Part shown: piece after piece, positions 16,147 to 24,230 of the stretch | Layout of the letters: the number at the start of each line of letters is the position of its first letter | How positions within the stretch are numbered: the first letter of the stretch is position 1 | Origin: Pseudomonadota bacterium | Lineage (GTDB): Bacteria; CALINM01 | DNA length: 40,899 nt | Direction of reading: 5' to 3' | NCBI GenBank assembly: GCA_026415985.1 | Contig: JAOAGA010000005.1 | Span: forward strand, 1 to 40,899 | Position numbers and translations under genes: made by a program | Notes under the pieces: model-generated | Database searches by the model: none | Told to the model about the DNA's origin: nothing | What the model saw: the letters and a program-made list of their open reading frames with translations, nothing else

Positions 16147-16776
16147 TCAGACAGAAAAAATTTTTTCATCCGGTAACATTATGGCAGATAAAGTTCCACC
16201 ATATATTGCACCGGTATCAATTCCAATTTTATATTTATCATAGTATGGCATAAAGGTTTTCGAAGGTGTATGCCCAAAAATAATCTTTTTACCGAAATTA
16301 TAATCACTGAAGATAAAATCACCTCTGATCCAGAAGAGATCATCCTCACTTTGATTATCCAAAGATACACCCGGTTTTAACCCACCGTGGACAAAGATGT
16401 AACTTTCCGTTTCGTAATAAGGTAAGAGATTTTTGAAAAAATCCAGGTGATCCTCAGGTATAAAAAGTTCACCATTAGATGTGTAGTCTTTTACTGTTTC
16501 CCTTCCACCATTATAAAAGAAAAGCTCAATGTTTCTTCCCTGGAGATAATCAAGAAACATAACCTCGTGATTACCCTTTAAAAAAACAGTTAATCCGTCT
16601 CTCCTGTTTTTCTTCAGTTGTATCAGATAATCAATAACCTTTTTGTTTTCATCGCCACGGTCAATATAATCGCCAAGAAAGATAAGAAGATCTTCATCTT
16701 CAAGTGGAATCTTATTAATCAGTTCCATCAATTTCTCACAGAGACCATGAATATCACCTACCGCAAATATTCTCAT
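16147..16776 (-). CDS. PPP-family serine/threonine protein phosphatase (PrpA-like)
   Basis: A 209-residue calcineurin-like phosphoesterase with all PPP motifs: GDIHG at 7-11, GDYIDRG near 35-41, GNHE near 68-71, VHGG, and the later metal-binding HT in FGHTPS. Length and motif set match bacterial PrpA/PrpE-type protein phosphatases or ApaH-like hydrolases; the exact substrate cannot be told. I start at the ATG at 16776 because it begins directly at the first strand MRIFAVGDIHG; an in-frame TTG at 16812 would add 12 residues and overlaps the promoter. No ribosome site is visible, and the -10 box ends only 7 bases before the ATG, so the mRNA may be leaderless. First gene of the long minus-strand run into gsp. 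Confidence 0.9.
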   Translation of the reverse strand: MRIFAVGDIHGLCEKLMELINKIPLEDEDLLIFLGDYIDRGDENKKVIDYLIQLKKNRRDGLTVFLKGNHEVMFLDYLQGRNIELFFYNGGRETVKDYTSNGELFIPEDHLDFFKNLLPYYETESYIFVHGGLKPGVSLDNQSEDDLFWIRGDFIFSDYNFGKKIIFGHTPSKTFMPYYDKYKIGIDTGAIYGGTLSAIMLPDEKIFSV

Positions 16777-16783
16777 AGGAAAA

Positions 16784-16812
16784 AATTTAACATATCTATA
16801 GCTTAAGGTCAA
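16784..16812 (-). promoter_or_regulatory. Promoter of the phosphatase gene (possibly leaderless)
   Basis: Minus strand: TTGACC at 16812-16807, 17-base spacer, TAAATT at 16789-16784. The predicted start falls at about 16777, next to the ATG at 16776, which has no Shine-Dalgarno. Confidence 0.45.
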
Positions 16813-16835
16813 AGATGAAAAATTGTTTACATGAT

Positions 16836-16864
16836 TTGAAATTAAAAAAAATCAACATTATAAT
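16836..16864 (+). promoter_or_regulatory. Near-consensus sigma-70 promoter for the WD40 gene
   Basis: Plus strand: TTGAAA at 16836-16841, 17-base spacer, perfect TATAAT at 16859-16864. Predicted transcript start about 16871, 28 bases before the ATG at 16899. It diverges from the phosphatase promoter at 16784-16812. Confidence 0.65.
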
Positions 16865-16898
16865 TTGACTAAATGAAATAATTTATCTTCATAAAACA

Positions 16899-19800
16899 AT
16901 GTATAAACCTGTCATAAAAATATTTTTGAATCTGTTTAAAGCTCTTGATATTTTTTGGGTTATTTTTATAACTCAAGGATGGTGCTTTTCCGATTTTTCT
17001 ATCTCTCCTACCCTAAATCATAAAGATTGGATACTTTCTGTAGCAATCTCACCAAATGGCAGATTTGTTGCATCAGCTGGAAGAGACAATGTGATTAAAA
17101 TTTGGGATATCTATACCAAAGACGAGATTGAGACATTATATGGTCATTCCGACTGGGTCGGTTCAGTAGTGTTCTCTCCTGATGGTAAGTATATTCTGTC
17201 AGGTGGCTGGGACAATATAATCAGACTTTGGGATTTCGAAACAGGTATCGAGGTTAAAAAATTTGATAACATGGAGGGGACAACCTGCGTTTCTTTTTCT
17301 CCCGACGGGAGATATTTTCTTTCAACAGGTTATGGTAGCTTAAAAATATGGAATATAGCAGAAAATCGAATAGAAAAAATACTGGAAGGGCATCAAGGTT
17401 TTGTCCAATCGGCAAGATTTTCAAAAGATGGCAGATTTGTTGTATCTGGTGGATTCGACGGGATGGTTAAGCTTTGGGACATATTTTCAGAAAAAGAGTT
17501 ACATACCTTTATAGGTCATATCAATTTTGTTCATTCTGTTGATTTTTCACCTGATGGTAAAAAGATAATCTCTTCGGGATACGATAAAACTGTCAAGGTT
17601 TGGGATCTTCAGAACAAAAGATTTATCACTTCATTACGGGGCCACTCAGGATGGGTGTTATCTGCAATATATTCAGAAGATGGTAAATATATAATTTCCG
17701 GTGATACTGATGGCTATATCTATATATGGGATAGCGAAACCTATAAAGCTATCAGGAAAATATATTCTCATAAAAACTGGATTAGCTCTTTAACAATTTC
17801 ATCTGACAACCTTTACTTCCTGTCAGGTAGTTGTGATAGGACCGTAAAAATATGGGACATAAAAAATGGTAATAAAATCCTAACTTTAGGGGAAAAGAAT
17901 ATTGCCACTATAGTTACGGTTTCAAACAATGAGAGATTAATGGCTTGCAATGATGAAAACAATTTCATAAATATCTGGGACATCCGCAAGGGGAAAAAAA
18001 TAGCAACTTTAGCGGGACATAACCATCCGATTACTTCTCTGGTTTTTACACCTGATAACAACTATCTTCTTTCAGGAAGTATTGAAAATTTAATAAAAGT
18101 TTGGGACATAAAAACAGGGGATTTGATTAAATTAATTCCCGGTAACTCAACCGGTATAACATCTATGACCTTCTCGTTAGATGGGGAATACTTATTAACA
18201 AGTGGATATGACGGAATAGTTACTCTCTGGGACTGGAAGGATTATAAAATAATTCAACAATTTTATATTTCAGACAACAACTTTATTTTAGCAAGCTTTT
18301 CTAAAGATAACAGATATATTGCTACTGGTGGATCGGAAGGACTAATTAGTGTTTGGGATGTTAAAAAAAACACCTTTGTTTTATCTGAAAAAATACATAA
18401 AAAAGAAATTTTAAGTATTGCTTTTTCTCCCAAAGATAACTTAATAGTTACAGGTGGCAAAGATAATTTATTATATTTATTTGATTTTATAAATAATAAA
18501 AAAAAAATATTTGAAGGACACAGAGATACCGTTATAGGGGTTTCTTTTACGTCCGATGGTAACAATATTGTCTCTATATCTAAAGATAAAACTGTAAAGG
18601 TGTGGGACACTTACTCTGGGAAATTATTAAAAAATATATTAACTAATTTGGATCTGTCTTCTCTCTACTTAACGAAAAATACTTTACTTATCGGGGGCAA
18701 GAAAAATATTATAAAGATTTATAATCTCGAGCCCTTTGCAGAACTTGCTACTATCTACAATCTTAAAAACAAAGAATGGTTATTTATTACTTCCAAAGGT
18801 TTTTATAATACATCCTGTAACGGAGATAGTTTCTTCTTTATTGAAAATAAAGATAAAAAATATTTTTTAAATCAGTTTCATTCTGGTTTTTGTAGCAGTA
18901 AGATTGTAAAAGATATATTAAAGGGTGAAAAATTTTCAGATTATAATTCTTATGAACTATCTTTAAATCCCTTAGATATCACCCCGCCTGAAATAAATAT
19001 AAATTTAGATAATGAAAAACTGGCAATAGATTTTGAATGTAAAAAGAATTTTTTAAAAGCAGTTAAAGTATTTGAAGATGGTCATATAATTCATGAACAC
19101 AAATTAGAGCATGTATCTAAACATTCTGATATTATAGAACAAAAAAACTTATTAGATATTAATGGAAAAGAGAAAATAATTGAAATATTTGCATCTAACG
19201 ATTACTCAGAAACATCAGATGTAAGATTGGTTTACTCAAAGGATAAACAATTAAAAAGTCACCAAAACCTATGGTTAATATCTATGGGAATATCCTATTT
19301 AAATGATAAATCATTGAATAAACTAAGTTTTCCTGTAAGAGACGCATTGGCAATCTCAAAATTATTTAAAAATTCAGGAAAGGAGATTTTTAATAAAGTT
19401 TATTCTTTTACAATAAATGATATTACCAACAAAAACCCCATAAAAATCCAACTAAAAGAAACTATTGAGAAAATAAATGAACAAATTTCTAAGGAAGATT
19501 TGTTTATTTTATATTTATCGGGATATAGTACCACCGATGACTACGGAAATATCTATTTAGTTGTTCCCGATGAGAAGAATCAGAGAAACTTCGAAAAAAA
19601 CCCCAAAGTTATAAATCTTATAGAAACTTTAAAAACACTTAAATTCAATTCTAAAAAAATATTCATATTAGATTTATACGATATTAGTTATGACGGATTA
19701 AATCAACCCGATTATGAAGGTTTGTTTAAATACGCTAAAAATAATAACTTTGCAATTTTTATCTCAACAAAAAACTTTCAAGCTGTCAATGAGGCTCAAA

Positions 19801-20000
19801 AATTAGGACACAGTTTTTTGTCTTACACAATTATCGAAGGTTTGTTAAAGAAAGCAGATAAAAACAATAAAGAAAGTATTTCTTTAAGAGATCTTGAAAT
19901 TTTTTTAAATTATAGAGTTGCTGATATATCAGGATACTATGAAAATATTTGTACTTTTATCCCTAAAAGCTATCGCAAAATCATTATCTCAAAAGATTAG
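16899..20000 (+). CDS. Exported 14-repeat WD40 protein with degenerate caspase-like domain
   Basis: A 1033-residue protein. An N-terminal hydrophobic stretch (about residues 6-30) suggests export or membrane anchoring. Residues about 40-610 hold 14 WD40 repeats, each ending in a WD-type motif (IKIWDI, IRLWDF, VKLWDI, VKVWDL, ... IKIYNL), enough for two seven-bladed propellers. A linker with EWLFITSKGFYNTSCNGDSF matches the segment that follows propellers in bacterial WD40-caspase proteins, then an Ig-like part (PPEININLD). Residues about 787-1033 align with peptidase C14: NLWLISMGISYL, VRDALAISKLF, EDLFILYLSGYS, FILDLYDIS. The catalytic His of SGHG is Tyr876 and the Cys of LD-x-C is Tyr927, so it is predicted to be a pseudoprotease. 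No clear ribosome site; AT-richer than the neighbours. Confidence 0.85.
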   Translation: MYKPVIKIFLNLFKALDIFWVIFITQGWCFSDFSISPTLNHKDWILSVAISPNGRFVASAGRDNVIKIWDIYTKDEIETLYGHSDWVGSVVFSPDGKYILSGGWDNIIRLWDFETGIEVKKFDNMEGTTCVSFSPDGRYFLSTGYGSLKIWNIAENRIEKILEGHQGFVQSARFSKDGRFVVSGGFDGMVKLWDIFSEKELHTFIGHINFVHSVDFSPDGKKIISSGYDKTVKVWDLQNKRFITSLRGHSGWVLSAIYSEDGKYIISGDTDGYIYIWDSETYKAIRKIYSHKNWISSLTISSDNLYFLSGSCDRTVKIWDIKNGNKILTLGEKNIATIVTVSNNERLMACNDENNFINIWDIRKGKKIATLAGHNHPITSLVFTPDNNYLLSGSIENLIKVWDIKTGDLIKLIPGNSTGITSMTFSLDGEYLLTSGYDGIVTLWDWKDYKIIQQFYISDNNFILASFSKDNRYIATGGSEGLISVWDVKKNTFVLSEKIHKKEILSIAFSPKDNLIVTGGKDNLLYLFDFINNKKKIFEGHRDTVIGVSFTSDGNNIVSISKDKTVKVWDTYSGKLLKNILTNLDLSSLYLTKNTLLIGGKKNIIKIYNLEPFAELATIYNLKNKEWLFITSKGFYNTSCNGDSFFFIENKDKKYFLNQFHSGFCSSKIVKDILKGEKFSDYNSYELSLNPLDITPPEININLDNEKLAIDFECKKNFLKAVKVFEDGHIIHEHKLEHVSKHSDIIEQKNLLDINGKEKIIEIFASNDYSETSDVRLVYSKDKQLKSHQNLWLISMGISYLNDKSLNKLSFPVRDALAISKLFKNSGKEIFNKVYSFTINDITNKNPIKIQLKETIEKINEQISKEDLFILYLSGYSTTDDYGNIYLVVPDEKNQRNFEKNPKVINLIETLKTLKFNSKKIFILDLYDISYDGLNQPDYEGLFKYAKNNNFAIFISTKNFQAVNEAQKLGHSFLSYTIIEGLLKKADKNNKESISLRDLEIFLNYRVADISGYYENICTFIPKSYRKIIISKD

Positions 20001-20067
20001 TAATATTTTACTTTATTTTTTTCTTTAAAAAAAACTAAAATTATTTATTACTCTTTAGGAGGAGATT

Positions 20068-20496
20068 ATGTTGTTTAAAAGAGTTATATATCTGTTATTT
20101 TTATTGTCTTTGATGCCAACCTTACTTTTTGCAAAGGATGAGTTCGATGATTTCTTATCCGAGATCAATGTCTCTGCCCAGCAAGATTTAGGAGGATTTA
20201 AATCAAAACTGTCTTTGTCTTTTGGTGTTGAAAAGACAAAAGTAGAATCAGTTATATCTGTCTCAGAAAAGCCTGCCGATGCCTATATGATTTTCAGAGT
20301 AGCAGAAATCTCCCAAAAACCAGTTGAGGAAGTTGTAACGGTATATAAGAAAAATAAAAATCAAGGTTGGGGCAAGATTGCCAAAGAACTTGGCATAAAA
20401 CCCGGTTCAAAGGAGTTCAAGGAACTAAAAAAGGGCAAGCTCAGTGAGTCCGATGACTCAGAAAAGGTTAAAGGTAAAGCCCACAAATGGAAATAA
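20068..20496 (+). CDS. Small exported protein of unknown function
   Basis: A 142-residue protein with a strong AGGAGGAG ribosome site and a clear signal peptide (MLFKRVIYLLFLLSLMPT, cut after LFA). The mature part is mostly helical: ADAYMIFRVAEISQKPVEEV, then VYKKNKNQGWGKIAKELGIKPG, then a lysine/serine-rich tail. The block GWGKIAKELGIKPGSKEFKEL looks like a conserved module that I recall from small exported proteins of Geobacter-like and Deferribacteres-like bacteria, without known function. Predicted periplasmic. It lies 67 bases after the WD40 gene and 26 before the acyl synthetase gene. Confidence 0.75.
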   Translation: MLFKRVIYLLFLLSLMPTLLFAKDEFDDFLSEINVSAQQDLGGFKSKLSLSFGVEKTKVESVISVSEKPADAYMIFRVAEISQKPVEEVVTVYKKNKNQGWGKIAKELGIKPGSKEFKELKKGKLSESDDSEKVKGKAHKWK

Positions 20497-20522
20497 ACTG
20501 AAATCCAAAAAAGAGAGAAATT

Positions 20523-22049
20523 ATGTATCTTTTACACCAAAACTTTATTAAGATCGCAAAAAAATACTCCGGCAAAATTGCTATTAAAGACAAAACAATA
20601 GGTAAAGATATTACCTATGGCAGAGCGTTAATAGCTGCGCTTATTTTGACCAATAAATTCAAAAGGTTTAAAGATGGTTTTATCGGTATTATGTTACCGA
20701 CATCCGGAGGATGTGCACTGGCAATTTTGTCAACATTAATGAGCGGGAAAACGCCTGTTATGATTAATTACTCAACTGGCGCAGAAAATAACGTAAGATT
20801 CGCCCAAAAAAAATGTAATTTCAAAACGGTAATTACATCAAAAGCTCTGTTAGAAAAGATAAACTGTCCGGTTATCGAGGGTATGATTTTTTTAGAAGAT
20901 ATAGTCAACAGTATATCTGCAAAGGACAGGGTACTTACCGCCATTCTCTCAAAAATGCCCACTAATCTTTTATTAAATAAGGTACATAAAGGAGATGTTG
21001 AAGATACCGCAGTAATATTATTTACAAGTGGTAGCGAGAAAGAGCCAAAGGCGGTTCAACTTTCTCATAAGAATATATCCTCGAATATACTGAGTTTTAT
21101 AAGGACCTTCCCTTTATCCGATGAAGATGTAATGCTTGCCAACCTGCCATTTTTTCATGTCTTCGGGTTAACAGTTAATCTCTGGACGCCATTTCATTTT
21201 GGCATGACTATTGTAACCTATGCAAACCCTATCGAATACAAAAACATTGTAAATATAATCAAACAGGAAAAACCTACTGTTATGGTAGGTACACCCTCTT
21301 TTTTATCTGGTTATTTAAGGGTTTCCTCTCCCGGTGATTTTGATTCGTTGAGATTTGTTATAAGTGGTGCCGATAAATGTCCCGATCTTTTGAGAGAGGG
21401 TTATCTTAACAAACATAATATAACTATATATGAAGGATACGGTACAACAGAAACTTCTCCGGTTGTCTCTGTTAATACACCAAAATATAATAAGCCCGGT
21501 AGTATCGGCAAGGTAATTCCCGATGTTCAGGTTAAAATAGAAAATTACGAAACCGGGGAAGAGTGTAAACCAAAGGAGATTGGTAAGATACTCGTCAAGG
21601 GAAATCTCGTTATGAAAGGATATTTGGATGATATGGAACAAACTTCTTTGAGAATCAGAGGTGGCTGGTATGATACCGGAGATATGGGTTATTTTGATGA
21701 AGATGGATATTTATGGCACTGCGGAAGACTGATGAGATTTGTCAAAATCGGTGGTGAAATGGTATCACTTGTAAGGGTTGAAAACGTTCTTGAAAAATTT
21801 CTACCAAAGGACACTGAATGCTGTGTGGTAGAGGTTCCCGATGCCCAAAAAGGTGCAAGAATAATAGTTGCTTTGACAAAACCTGTTGATGAAAAGGAAA
21901 TACTTAAAAAGATGTCAGAAGAGTTGCCCAATATTGCCTTGCCCAAAAGTTTTATAATAATAGAAGAACTGCCCAAAATGGGTAGCGGAAAGATAGATTT
22001 CCGCAAAACAACGGAGCTCGTTAAACTTAAACTGGATAAACTAAGTTGA
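20523..22049 (+). CDS. AMP-forming acyl-CoA/acyl-ACP synthetase
   Basis: A 508-residue member of the ANL (adenylate-forming) superfamily. The AMP-binding P-loop is in VILFTSGSEKEPKAVQLSHKN at 164-184; the A5 motif is YEGYGTTETSP, followed by GKVIPDVQVKI, the A7/A8 region GWYDTGDMGYFDEDGYLWHCGR and the C-terminal catalytic lysine in PKMGSGKIDFRK. The sequence resembles the acyl-ACP synthetase half of Aas and long-chain acyl-CoA synthetases more than acetyl-CoA synthetases. It activates a fatty acid with ATP; chain length and acceptor (CoA or ACP) cannot be told. No membrane segment. The convergent FadL-type porin gene next door would suit fatty-acid uptake, but that link is an inference. Confidence 0.9.
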   Translation: MYLLHQNFIKIAKKYSGKIAIKDKTIGKDITYGRALIAALILTNKFKRFKDGFIGIMLPTSGGCALAILSTLMSGKTPVMINYSTGAENNVRFAQKKCNFKTVITSKALLEKINCPVIEGMIFLEDIVNSISAKDRVLTAILSKMPTNLLLNKVHKGDVEDTAVILFTSGSEKEPKAVQLSHKNISSNILSFIRTFPLSDEDVMLANLPFFHVFGLTVNLWTPFHFGMTIVTYANPIEYKNIVNIIKQEKPTVMVGTPSFLSGYLRVSSPGDFDSLRFVISGADKCPDLLREGYLNKHNITIYEGYGTTETSPVVSVNTPKYNKPGSIGKVIPDVQVKIENYETGEECKPKEIGKILVKGNLVMKGYLDDMEQTSLRIRGGWYDTGDMGYFDEDGYLWHCGRLMRFVKIGGEMVSLVRVENVLEKFLPKDTECCVVEVPDAQKGARIIVALTKPVDEKEILKKMSEELPNIALPKSFIIIEELPKMGSGKIDFRKTTELVKLKLDKLS

Positions 22050-22079
22050 GTAAATGATAAGTAATTAATGCTGAAATAT

Positions 22080-22100
22080 GAGGGGGGATTCGCCCCCCTT
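22080..22100. terminator. GC-rich hairpin between convergent genes
   Basis: AGGGGGG at 22081-22087 pairs with CCCCCCT at 22093-22099 around the 5-base loop ATTCG. It lies between the convergent acyl synthetase and FadL-like genes and could end transcripts from both sides. T-tracts after the stem are poor on either strand, so efficiency is uncertain. Confidence 0.65.
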
Positions 22101-22125
22101 CATACATAATTTCTCAAAACAGAAT

Positions 22126-23376
22126 CTAATAGGAATAGGAAGAGGAGATAAATATCGTCCAGCTTTTTATCGTTTCATCCTGAAGAGACGAACTTCCGCT
22201 CACTACCTGAGCTTCACCAGTTCCGTATGAAAAATTACCACCTAATGTAATCGATGTATTTCTTGTAAATCTGCTTATACTTAAACTTGCACCATAAATG
22301 TCAGTATCTTCCGGGATCGGAGAGAAAGCAGTTCTGCCACCATTGGGCAGATTAGGGGAGTTTGATCTGTTGGTAAATAATCCTCCTCTTACTGCCCATG
22401 TTTTTGAAAAATAATACTCTGTTCCTAAAGCCAGGTTTAGTGTTGCCTTTTTATCACCGAAAATATCGTCATCCACCTTTGTATAATAGTTAACATCTGC
22501 AGATACTATCAGACTATTGGAAGGAAAATAGGCTACCCCGAATCCTATATTATAGGGATATTTTCTTTTTGAATCGGTGGTAGAAAACTTTGCAGTGGGA
22601 GTAACATCCGGTAAGTTAGTAGGTGCAGAGGAGTATCCGTTTCTTGCCAAGGTCTCTTGATACACAGAATTCGAATCAATTATAAATATTTTAGATAACT
22701 TTAACCCTAAAGATACTTTATCTACTGGTGAAAACATAAAACCTAAAACTGGCTTTATTCCTGTCTCTGTTACCTCTAAGTAGTTATTTGTCCATTCATA
22801 GGCCGGTGGCGTAGTCCTTTCTATAAACTGATTGAAAATCATCTGTGTTTCTCTCCTGTGTAAATACAGTGTTAGCCCCGTAGCGAATTTTTTTGTAATA
22901 TCCTTGGCAATGGTAACACCGATATTATATGTATTATCATCGTTATTGAGATTAATGACATATCTGTTAACATTGGCATTTACGTTTAGAAAAACCTGAT
23001 CCTGATCTTCTTTTATTGAGTCAGGAACTGCATAGGACAAACCTAACTTAAAATTACCTACAGGCTGAATTATACCAAAGAAGTTAGGTATCAATGCGGA
23101 AGAGCTCCTTTTCCAACCATAGTTACCAATTACCCCATCAAATTTTTTCTCAAGGTTATGATAGGCATTAACACTGGCAGAAAGATTCCTTCCTACCGAA
23201 TAGGCAATACCTGCAGGATTGTAATACATACCTGCTGCGTCATCGGAAACGGCAATATACGCCCCTCCCATACCAGATGCCCTATCACCAACAATAATAT
23301 TTTCATAATGAAAATCGTCTGCAAAAACAGCTGATACAAAACACAAAATGAATATAATTACAAGGATTTTTTTCAT
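22126..23376 (-). CDS. FadL/OmpP1-family outer-membrane transporter
   Basis: A 416-residue outer-membrane barrel. The signal peptide MKKILVIIFILCFVSAVFA is followed by the family hallmark near the mature N-terminus: DRASGMGGAYIAVSDDAAGMYYNPAGIAY, split here as GMGGAYIAVSDD and YYNPAGIA, then many aromatic amphipathic strands (KLGLSYAVPDSI, NIGVTIAKDITKKFATGLTLYL, SVSLGLKLSKI-like) and a terminal SSYSY with a C-terminal aromatic. FadL homologues pass hydrophobic compounds such as fatty acids or aromatics across the outer membrane. Ribosome site AAGGAGGG before the ATG. It follows the M48 peptidase gene by 23 bases and is probably in its operon. Substrate unknown. Confidence 0.9.
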   Translation of the reverse strand: MKKILVIIFILCFVSAVFADDFHYENIIVGDRASGMGGAYIAVSDDAAGMYYNPAGIAYSVGRNLSASVNAYHNLEKKFDGVIGNYGWKRSSSALIPNFFGIIQPVGNFKLGLSYAVPDSIKEDQDQVFLNVNANVNRYVINLNNDDNTYNIGVTIAKDITKKFATGLTLYLHRRETQMIFNQFIERTTPPAYEWTNNYLEVTETGIKPVLGFMFSPVDKVSLGLKLSKIFIIDSNSVYQETLARNGYSSAPTNLPDVTPTAKFSTTDSKRKYPYNIGFGVAYFPSNSLIVSADVNYYTKVDDDIFGDKKATLNLALGTEYYFSKTWAVRGGLFTNRSNSPNLPNGGRTAFSPIPEDTDIYGASLSISRFTRNTSITLGGNFSYGTGEAQVVSGSSSLQDETIKSWTIFISSSYSY

Positions 23377-23399
23377 TATCCCTCCTTTTATCCCAATAG

Positions 23400-24230
23400 C
23401 TATTTAATTTTAGCCCTTTTGATAATACTTTCATAACGAGACCTGTTTTTATAGAAGCTTCCTGCTCCTACCTCATCTTTTATGAAATTTTCCAGATCTG
23501 ACAATCTCTTTTCGTACAAAGGATGGGTTTTGCCAACATTAATCCTTTTTTCCTCTAAGGCAGAAATTCTGTCTAAGTATCTTAGTAATCCTTTTGGATC
23601 GTAGTTGGTGCCCGCGGTAATAAAAACTGCAATTTTATCAGACTCAATCTCATTTTCCCTTCTGTAACCGTTTTTAAACAAAATGTCAAGTGCCTTATCT
23701 ACTGCCTGTGCAAAGGCAACTTTGGCTACATCCGTTCCGCCACCGATAAACCTTGCAAAACCAGAGACTGGATCGTCCTCAATACCTTTAATATTAAGCT
23801 CTTTAACAATGTGTCTTTCAGTTATGTGAGCTATCTCATGGGCAAGTATTCCCGCTAACTCTGACTCATCGTTAACATATTTTAAAGCACCCTTAGTAAC
23901 AAAAACATAGCCACCCGGAGCAGAATAGGCATTGACTTCTTCTGTGTCAAGTATGCCAAAATAGAACTCTAAATCGGAACGAGAACAGTTTTCTGCAAGT
24001 GCCTTACCAAGAAGGTTAATATAGCTTGTAAGCTCTTTGTTGTTATAAAGAGGTATCCTACCTAAAATTCTTGCCGATATCTCTCTTCCAAACCTTATTT
24101 CCTCTTCTACGTCTGACTGAGTGTATCTATCCTCAGCCAATGACTGCCTTTTCCTATAGGACTCCCCTGCCGATGATATACTTGCAATAAAAAAGGATAT
24201 AATTATAATAATGATAATATTTACCTTCAT
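23400..24230 (-). CDS. M48-family periplasmic metalloprotease (BepA/YfgC-like)
   Basis: A 276-residue exported zinc protease. The signal peptide (about residues 1-21) precedes a catalytic domain with HEIAH at 131-135 and the third zinc ligand Glu194 in the E-x3-D motif ENEIESD. Other family text is VNAYSAPGGYVFVTKGAL and a DPKGLLRYLDR / THPLYEKRL segment near the C-terminus. It lacks the C-terminal TPR domain of BepA, so it resembles short LoiP/YcaL-like members. Such proteases act in outer-membrane protein quality control. Start overlaps the SH3-protein stop by 4 bases, and the next gene encodes an outer-membrane barrel, which fits that role. Confidence 0.9.
   Translation of the reverse strand: MKVNIIIIIIISFFIASISSAGESYRKRQSLAEDRYTQSDVEEEIRFGREISARILGRIPLYNNKELTSYINLLGKALAENCSRSDLEFYFGILDTEEVNAYSAPGGYVFVTKGALKYVNDESELAGILAHEIAHITERHIVKELNIKGIEDDPVSGFARFIGGGTDVAKVAFAQAVDKALDILFKNGYRRENEIESDKIAVFITAGTNYDPKGLLRYLDRISALEEKRINVGKTHPLYEKRLSDLENFIKDEVGAGSFYKNRSRYESIIKRAKIK

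Noticed and set aside
19999-20052. AT-only hairpin after the WD40 gene (AGTAATA pairing with TATTACT, plus TTTTA with TAAAA)
   Set aside because: No GC pairs beyond one, asymmetric internal loop and no T-tract at the end; pairing is expected by chance in such AT-rich sequence.
20497-20522. Possible promoter for the acyl synthetase between it and the small exported protein
   Set aside because: The 26-base gap has only a ribosome-site-like AGAGAG; no room for a promoter, so readthrough from upstream is more likely.
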